A stretch of DNA of 64,000 bases from assembly GCA_022497155.1 (NCBI GenBank), contig MU385759.1, forward strand, positions 248,001 through 312,000. The letters run 5' to 3'. Below, one piece after another: positions 57,147 to 64,000 of this stretch. Every line of letters starts with the position of its first letter. Position 1 is the stretch's first letter. Source of the DNA: Whalleya microplaca (taxonomy: Eukaryota; Ascomycota; Sordariomycetes; Xylariales; Xylariaceae). The notes under the pieces are model-generated. The model searched no databases. It saw nothing but the letters and a program-made list of their open reading frames with translations, and had not been told where the DNA came from. A program made the position numbers and the translations under genes.

Positions 57147-57675
57147 ATGCTTCCAGTCAAGACCATCGCCATTGCGCTGAGTACGTTCGCTCTAGCTGGC
57201 ACCTCTAATGGATGGCTTTTGCAGTTCTGGGAAGAGAACAGCTGCTCTAACACGCACGGCGACACGGAGCGCGGAGGAGAGATAGCTCAGACGAACAAGT
57301 GCATGTCTATCATGCCTGGCATGACCACCATGATTGTCAAAGAATGGTGCGTCGCTATCAACCATCCTCCATCTTAATGTTCCAGGGAAAGAAGCTGACC
57401 TTATCAACAAATATAGGGACTCGAACTGCAATGTCATGCTCTGGGGCGAGGACGGGGACTGCTACCTGGATAAGCCTCACAAGAAGCCCTTCTTCAACAT
57501 GACTTTGTCGGAGGCAAGAAGCAAGAATGCGGCATTATTCGATGAAACAACTGATCGAGCCTGCTTCCGAAATAAGATCAAGAAGAGTCTTGGCTATGCA
57601 TCCTACGTCTGCAAAAAGGGCGGAAGTGGTGGTGGTGATAACGAGAAGCGCCGAGCTGTTCATGTAACGTTCTAG
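57147..57675 (+). CDS. Small secreted six-cysteine protein
   Basis: Exons are 57147-57346 and 57417-57675, with a 70-bp intron (GTGCGT...ATATAG), giving 152 aa. The signal peptide is about 1-22 (TIAIALSTFALAGTSNG). Exactly six cysteines follow (C33, C52, C71, C82, C116, C132), consistent with three disulfides. The layout W-x5-C...C...W-x4-C-x5-W-x4-C recalls the N-terminal domain of the neighbouring secreted protein at 54420-55505. The end is glycine-rich then basic, with KRR at 144-146 only seven residues from the C-terminus, a possible processing site. No family is recognised. Small size, cysteines and signal peptide are typical of effector-like or antimicrobial secreted proteins, but the role is unknown. 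Confidence 0.8.
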
Positions 57676-58746
57676 GTAGTTTCAGGATTCTCAAAGGGAG
57701 TTGAAGGATGGGAAATAAGGTTCTCATGTATGGAGTTAGTTGCGGAATCGGTCATTTTCATCTTGGTTGAAATTAGTACTTGTGGCGTTTTATTTAGTTA
57801 GTTGAAATTTCACACAATGTTGACGTGACTATACTTCTTCTTCTTTTATCGTAAATAGCACTCATTTAGGCTAAATCATATTGTTCAGTGTACTAGTAAG
57901 CTCAAGTTTGTTCCTTACGAGAGGACATATTTGTGTTCATGTGTCATGGGATGGTAGCTGATTAAGCACCCACACCACTAATATACATGTACCGGTAGAT
58001 CTACTAGCTACCATAACATCACACAATTTTAAGCCTAAACAGTAACAAGAATAGCCATTCACACATAAGAGATAGCTTCGTCTAGAGGAACAGACGTCTC
58101 ATTGACACTTTTATTGCCAATTCTCTTGTTATAAGAGGTTAAGCAAACTGCTGTGGCGTACTTTTATATAGATATTCATATGTTATGTCTCACTAGGCTG
58201 GCAAGCTACTCATAATGTTTAAGTGTCCCTTTTCCTGATCAATACCTCGAGCACATTGCTTCTTCAAAAGTCAGTGAGCGCCAGCACTGTCGAAACTGTA
58301 GGGTCTCACTAGAGCTAAAAGCATCAAACATGCTGAAAGTAACAAATAAAATACTGTCGGCAAATGAGGACACGGAAAGCATAGGGAAAAGGCTATATCA
58401 ACCGGTATACAATCTAGGACGGTGAAAGTCTTTATCTAATGAGACCTCTATGCTCGCTAGCTTCAACCTAGGGCAGCACGATTTATTGATGATGATACAA
58501 AACCAATGGCTGCTTACCTGAGTAGTCGACATGTCCTATTTAATACCGGTTAATTCATTGACCAGGCATAGTTATCGGGCGAGACCTTAACTAAAGTCCT
58601 TGTTAAGTCCTCGTTAAGTCCGGACTTCGTTTCATGAGAACTACCATTTTCTTCTTTATAGCGTCTACACTCCCTCGACAAATACACAATTTATCCCATT
58701 TCCATCTCATTGGTACTATTATTGTAACCCATTTATAACCGTAATC
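57676..58746. other. Intergenic region
   Basis: About 1.07 kb between the small secreted protein and the dienelactone hydrolase gene. A GTTAAGTCCT direct repeat occurs near 58592-58620. No supported gene. Confidence 0.4.
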
Positions 58747-59598
58747 ATGACGTCTAACCCCCCTTCTCATTGCTGCACCATTGGATCCCTCCATGAGGGC
58801 AAGTCCAAAGGAGAGATAGTACATATCGGACAAAGTCAGTAAGCTTTGATGGCGTAGCTGAGTCTAATGTACTAACACTTGAGCGTTACCTTCTAGTCTC
58901 GACCTATGTAGCTTATCCAGCCAACAAGTCCACCAAACATGCCATCCTCTTCTTGACAGATGTCATTGGTCATAAGCTCATCAACGCTCAGTTGATTGCC
59001 GATGAATTTGCCAGCCATGGCTACTTTGTAGTGATGCCTGACCTGTTTGCTGGTGATACGGTGCCACTCAACCGACCCGAGGGTTTCAATATCATGGACT
59101 GGCTCAAGAATCACTTGCCAGCCCAGACGGATCCTATAATTGAGACCGTGCTAGCTGAGATGCGTGGGAAGTTGGGGTGTGAGCGTATTGCTGGGGTAGG
59201 CTACTGTTTTGGGGGCAAATACGTTTGCCGTTTTTTGAAACCTGGAGGACTTGACGTCGGTTTCACTGCACATCCGACCAATGTCGACGCAGACGAGCTG
59301 AAGGGTATTCAGGGGCCGCTTAGTATTGCTGCTGCTGGTAAGTTTCACCGTATATCTCGACTAGTTCTCTTGCTGATATACGTATACTTATACAGTGAAA
59401 GACCATATCTTCAGTACGGAAAAACGCCATGAAAGTGAGGAAATACTGGGCTCATTGGACGCTCCTTATCAAGTCAATCTTTTCTCTGATGTAGAGCATG
59501 GCTTCTCTGTCCGCTGTGACCTGAGTAAACCTCGACAAAAGTTTGCTAAAGAGCAAGCTTTTTCACAAGCTGTCCAGTGGTTCAAACATTACCTCTGA
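58747..59598 (+). CDS. Dienelactone hydrolase family protein
   Basis: This is an alpha/beta hydrolase with a Cys-Asp-His triad, cytosolic. Family members hydrolyse dienelactones in aromatic ring catabolism, though many fungal ones have unknown substrates. Exons are 58747-58834, 58897-59337 and 59396-59598 (introns of 62 and 58 bp), giving 243 aa, the usual length. Motifs are LTDVIGHKLINAQLIADEFA (50-69), VVMPDLFAGD (74-83), nucleophile C133 (GVGYCFGGKY), D179 (AAVKDHIF) and H211 (DVEHGFSVR). The first exon starts at the only plausible ATG and gives MTSNPPSHCC. Neighbours do not form an obvious aromatic-catabolic cluster, although a tannase lies 25 kb away. Confidence 0.92.
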
Positions 59599-60452
59599 AC
59601 TGGCCGAAGCTAGGAACTGATACTGGGCCACAATGCCCCTCTTTACATGAAGGAATGAGATGACTCACTTGGATTACTGATAGCGGCGCAGTCACCCTAA
59701 CAACCATTAAAACTCTGCCACATGAATACAACTACATGTATAACTTACCTGTTACTATAGTCCTGATGTTAGCTGCATTTTTGTTGCACTATATATAGTC
59801 TTGTTTGATTACAAATCTCGACCTCTAGTCTCTACCTAGCACGGCCAGCTACAGAGCTGGTTTGATAGAGTTGAGTGTAGGGTATTGTCATGTACCAGAG
59901 AACGGATGCCACTATCAAGGGCCCCTCTGACTAGATAACCCCCCAACATTATTAACATATTTAATTCAATTGGTTCGTCTAACGGCTACTTTATGCCTAG
60001 TACTAGTAGGATTATGTAACTATCGCTGAGCTACAGCACAAGCCATTTTATAACAATAGAGTGCTGGGGAGTAATGCTTGATTTGTGCTAAGTATTATCA
60101 GAAATATAGGATCAGGCATGATTAGGCAACCCTTACTATGTAGTTCTAAAACATGCGGTGATTACGTAGGTGCGGATGAGTGCGGAATTCAACTGGCCCC
60201 GAACCGGAATCGGTCTCGTACTTTGCATGGGCCGTAACTCCAAAACCCGAGCCCGCCACTTTTCGGCCGAGGTTTAGGCCAAACACCGAGCTAGCTCGGA
60301 GATCGCTGACGACTTACGAAGACACGACTTCTGCCTACGTGGACGGATATATAAAAGCTCAGCAGGCTTTGGTCTCGAAACACGTCAGTTTACCTCCCCA
60401 TTCCAAGTCGACTTGCCAAAAACTCATCACATTTGAACTTCAAACCGTCATC
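59599..60452. other. Intergenic region
   Basis: About 850 bp between the dienelactone hydrolase stop and a possible gene start at 60453. Nothing else recognised. Confidence 0.35.
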
Positions 60453-61020
60453 ATGTCCACCACTCTCATGACCGTCCACGACCTGCGCGAGCTTCTTGAC
60501 ATAGAGCATTCAGAAGACTGTGAATCCAAAACAGAAACCAGCGAGGGGAATGTTTCACACGACTTCGTCATCAGTTACACACTTCCTTACTTAGAAGAAG
60601 ATATGTCCTCAAAATGGGCATCATTATCCTCGCCTGAGATTCATCAAGAAACTCCTCATTGAGTTGCCGTTGAGCTTTCGGTATCAAGAGCTGCGGAATC
60701 TGATCCGCATCGGAAAAGAAATTGAGGATGAAACTCCACTCCAAACTCGAGGTCTCCATGACTTCACGCCTATTGGGAAAATCTCTATTCCACTGTCTAC
60801 CGAGCCCGCGAAGCCACAGCTTCGATTTAATGTACGTGGATGCGAACGGTTAAAACAGTCGAGACACTCCGGGATACACTGTCCGTGCCTCAGGATTCCA
60901 GCAAGCAATCAGGGCCAAGAGAGAGCCCTTCGATGGTGTATCATATTGACCTTAGGAGATGAGAGCAGGTTTGTCCCTCATGCAGTCGTTGAGATGGACA
61001 AGCGTATCGGGTGCGATTGA
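60453..61020 (+). pseudogene. Unknown gene with apparent frameshift
   Basis: From the ATG at 60453 (MSTTLMTVHDLRELLDIEH) one frame stays open to 60662. A second frame, open from about 60596 to 61020, looks more coding downstream (RLRFIKKLLIELPLSFRYQ, NLIRIGKEIEDETP). The two overlap between about 60596 and 60660 without a GT/AG pair that would splice them, so a one-base indel may have broken the gene. The first part has a UTR-like pyrimidine-rich leader ending CAAACCGTCATC before the ATG, typical of real fungal starts. No family is recognised. A sequencing error or an unusual intron are alternatives. Confidence 0.3.
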
Positions 61021-63084
61021 CAGTATGGGCGTTGAGATCAGCGGATAAGGAGTTGAGATTGTATCAAGCTACTGAAGATGGTCATTTGAAGGAGTTTAGC
61101 AAGGGACCAAATCGACATTATTACCAAGGGCGATCGGAGTTAAAGGGGTCAGTTTGAGAGATATTACCAATTTGGCTCACTTTGGGATTATGGGACCCCT
61201 AGTTAAATATCAAGCGGATTTCAAGATGTAACAACTCTCCTTATTTTCTATGCTTTCCCATGCCTTCTCATATGTTATATATATTAGGATACCCTCAAAT
61301 TCGTCATTTGATTCTATAAAGATTAGTAATACCTTGAAGTCAGACGTGGATATGTATAAGCAGGTAGGCCTGTCTTGCCTGCCAGTTATTGTATCTAGGT
61401 ACATCTGCCATTTTGAATACATCTTATCACTGCCAACTTGATAGTTGACTTGCCTAAATGAACCCTTTTCCAACATGAGGGCCCAATAGGAGGGGCAAGG
61501 AGAAGAGGGGCTCTCTCCTCATTTCACGCATCAAGAATATCACGTAAAAGCTGTACGTTCTTGCGACACGCTATATCTTTAATGAGCCTGGTTACGTGAG
61601 CTATGGCGCGATAAACGCAATAAATGCCACCTCAATAACAACCATGAAGTGCGATCGCCTATGAGATTTCGTAGGGGAGATGAAGGGAGAGTAAGTGTCG
61701 CATAACCGCTATAGCATGTAATCATCAATATTCACATTGGCGAGTGTGGGGTACCCCTTTTTGGCTATGTGACTCTCGGTTTTTTTTTGTCTTGCATCGA
61801 CTTAGCTAGAACTTGAGAAAACCTAATCATAAACTGCAGCACGTTAAAAATTGCCTTTTACTCTAAACACAATAACAAGTATGACTTAATAAGAAACCAT
61901 CTCAAACGAAGCCCTCCCCAATCTTCCAACATGCAAAGAAAGCCCCACGTGCCCACCGTACGCAGGCTCCTCTCTCTCCGATGACTCACGCCGCGAGCTC
62001 TACACAAACCCACTTATCCCGGTTGCCTCGGAGGTACTAACGCGGATATGTTGTGTCCAAGCTCTAATTACAGCAATTATCTAGGCCTTGATCGGAGCCG
62101 AGTTGTTGCTCCACCGCAAGCTTAATAGGGTTTACATTGGAACTGTGCAAACGGGCGCTAGGGGGAATTGACGGCTTATAGTCTGTGGAGAGGTTTGGGG
62201 TGAGACTGCCTGACTTCTGAAGAGGCTACATTGAGTTCCTGGTTCTTGTGTAGTATGGATCCCACGATGACACTGGTCTGTAGATGGACTTCTAGTTCCA
62301 TATGTGTGGTTGGCTCTTATTGGGGACTGAGAACTCTTGCTCTTGCTCTCCCTAATAGTCCATGACCATGTAGCCATGTCCGCGTGTATGCATGATCTGC
62401 CCCAGTGTCCTAAATGCGCAAGCCAGACGAGGCCTCTGAATCGATCTTTGCCATACGGGTTCAATGCCAGCACCCCCTTACCGACGATCTCCCCCTTACG
62501 TACAGGGGCAAACTACCATCCCCAAGATTTCCCCTTTTCTACGTCTCTGTATGAATATAACACGGCACCGGTATGACTGCTAGGTCTGGTTTATCGTGAG
62601 GATAATGATGGTATTAATGTGGTTTACTCCTAATCATCCGGATTCTGAAAGCCTGACACTCGGTTCCATGATCATATCCATCCTACGTTACAGGCTTGAA
62701 AAGACAGCGAGAACATTTCATAAACAATCCCTACAGCCTGGATTATTGTCCGTCCCTAATCTCTAGACGTGGTCTAATTAGTAATGCACTCGAGATATTA
62801 TCACTGAACCTAGCATCGGGAAATAATTACGAGTCTTGAGATACAAAAGAGAGTGTATTAGCTCAGAGGGAACAGAGCCTTGAGTCAAGTAATCTAGAGA
62901 CTGGTATCCTAGTGTCGAAGAATAGTAGCAATGAAATGTCATCATAAAAATAGCCGAGGTGCTTTCAATCTGCCTCGCTGCCCTGCCTTATCGCTGCTAT
63001 CAAATCACGCAAAATCAGCCGGGAAGGAAAAACGAATAGACAACGGCGTCTTCATAAATATGAGGGAAAAGTCATATTTTTAGA
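61021..63084. other. 2-kb intergenic region
   Basis: No gene is supported. It holds the 3' end of AdoMet decarboxylase. Open frames of 60-110 codons are low in protein character and unrecognised. Confidence 0.45.
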
Positions 63085-64000
63085 CTAAATATCCTCACCA
63101 ACTCGGGGCCCGCTTCCACCAGCCCAGCCTTCCCGCTCGTAGTATCGGAAAACCAACTCGTAATCGTCGAAATCGTGGACGATCCGATCGATGCGCCGGT
63201 AGCCCTGGATCTTCTCCATGCGCTTGCTGCGGAAAACTCCGGACGGAGCTTCCTCGCCACCGTACAGGTGAGCTGCCTTGGCTTCGAATAGAGTGACGCT
63301 GAATCTGCCAGGTTTGAAAATCTCGACCACGTGCTCGACGATTTCCGAAGTCTCACGTCCATTCTGACCACCTGGAACGTTAGTCTCGAAGGAGGCGAAA
63401 GAACAGATGGGCTCAGGTGTCACGTGGACAGTGAAGTAATGGGTTGACTTCGCATTATCGCCGTTCTCTGGCTTCTGCGGAGCCGGAACTATGCCATTGG
63501 CAGAGAAACCGCATGGAGAGAACATGTAGGCATCGATACGAGCATCGGGATATTTCGATGCCGGGTAAACATCCGAAAGACCACAGGCATCTGAGACTAC
63601 GGTCCCCATCGCGTGGCCCTCGGTCGTCAAACAATCGAGTTCAGCTTGCTCAGACAGTGGTGTGTGTGAATCATGAAGATCGGAATCACTACCGTTGCTG
63701 AACACGTCGAAAGTATCGTCGGAAAAACTGTCGATTGTGCTCACGGTCTTAATTGTGGCGGTACTAACAGCCAAATCCCCATAATCGTCTGTCGCTATCT
63801 GCCGCGTCTCCTGGGTGTGCTCAGAAAGCCTGGTGCTCGCGACCGCACTCGCGTGCTCCAGGTAGAATTTCTTCGCATTCTCAGGATCGAGGTCTGTCAT
63901 CAGTATCTCGAGGGTTTCGTCATTGCTTTCCGGTAGACCGTTAAACGCAGAGGCCAAACCGGTAGGGATCCTATATGTACTGATGGGACCTGTAGGACTC
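63085..64000 (-). CDS. S-adenosylmethionine decarboxylase proenzyme, 3' part
   Basis: This pyruvoyl-dependent enzyme makes decarboxylated AdoMet, the aminopropyl donor for spermidine and spermine. Only the C-terminal ~300 residues are inside the window; the frame is open to the right edge and lacks an ATG, so the N-terminal exon(s), with the self-cleavage site, lie beyond 64000. Recognisable family blocks are ETLEILMTDLDPENAKKFY, MFSPCGFSANGI (Ser of CGFSANG) and HVTPEPICSFASFETN (His of HVTPEP), which contain the serine and histidine that drive autoprocessing. The long acidic insert between them (about SDDTFDVFSNGSDSDLHD) is typical of fungal enzymes. An exon boundary may lie near 63990. A 5' regulatory uORF, common in this gene, would be outside the window. 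Confidence 0.93.
   Translation of the reverse strand, partial: SPTGPISTYRIPTGLASAFNGLPESNDETLEILMTDLDPENAKKFYLEHASAVASTRLSEHTQETRQIATDDYGDLAVSTATIKTVSTIDSFSDDTFDVFSNGSDSDLHDSHTPLSEQAELDCLTTEGHAMGTVVSDACGLSDVYPASKYPDARIDAYMFSPCGFSANGIVPAPQKPENGDNAKSTHYFTVHVTPEPICSFASFETNVPGGQNGRETSEIVEHVVEIFKPGRFSVTLFEAKAAHLYGGEEAPSGVFRSKRMEKIQGYRRIDRIVHDFDDYELVFRYYEREGWAGGSGPRVGEDI

Overview
The window looks like nuclear DNA of a filamentous ascomycete (Pezizomycotina). Protein-coding genes sit on both strands and are interrupted by short introns, mostly 49-120 bp, with GT-AG (two GC-AG) borders and CTAAC/CTGAC-like branch points. The gene families are fungal: Zn2Cys6 regulator, 2EXR protein, Rtt109, fungal tannase, F-box proteins and KatG catalase-peroxidase. 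I saw no prokaryotic operons, rRNA, CRISPR array, polyketide synthase or non-ribosomal peptide synthetase. Gene models below were spliced by hand and checked for reading-frame continuity.

Layout. 0.5-3.8 kb: an amidohydrolase (deaminase type, -) divergent from a 2-oxoglutarate/Fe(II) oxygenase (+). 3.8-7.7 kb: AT-rich desert. 7.7-10.2 kb: a 2EXR protein (+) convergent with a Zn2Cys6 regulator (-). 13.1-18.2 kb: a D-2-hydroxyacid dehydrogenase with a GC-AG intron (+) convergent with KatG (-). 18.8-20.2 kb: a single-pass surface protein (-). 22.1-25.3 kb: the housekeeping head-to-head pair RTT109 (-) and mitochondrial ribosomal protein mL57 (+), with four GATAAG sites between them. 27.9-29.2 kb: an unknown gene split by an in-frame TGA. 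29.5-34.3 kb: an MFS transporter (-) divergent from a secreted tannase/feruloyl esterase (+). 34.9-35.3 kb: a small Cys-rich protein. 35.3-39.7 kb: a second AT-rich desert. 39.7-41.8 kb: an 11-exon MFS transporter. 42.7-44.2 kb: an F-box protein. 45.2-45.8 kb: a 574-bp non-autonomous hAT-like element with an 8-bp target duplication. 46.4-47.8 kb: methionine aminopeptidase 1. 48.8-50.1 kb: an F-box/ankyrin protein. 51.2-57.7 kb: three secreted proteins of unknown function, each with a TATA box. 58.7-59.6 kb: a dienelactone hydrolase-family enzyme. 63.1-64.0 kb: the 3' part of S-adenosylmethionine decarboxylase.

How they fit together. The tannase and its divergent MFS transporter look like an extracellular hydrolysis and uptake module for plant esters; the dienelactone hydrolase could belong to the same broad lifestyle. 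RTT109, mL57, MetAP1 and AdoMet decarboxylase are core genes. The 42-58 kb region (F-box and F-box/ankyrin genes, transposon relic, TATA-driven secreted proteins, long gene-poor gaps) has an accessory, fast-evolving character. It is the most likely place for undescribed biology, especially the three secreted proteins.
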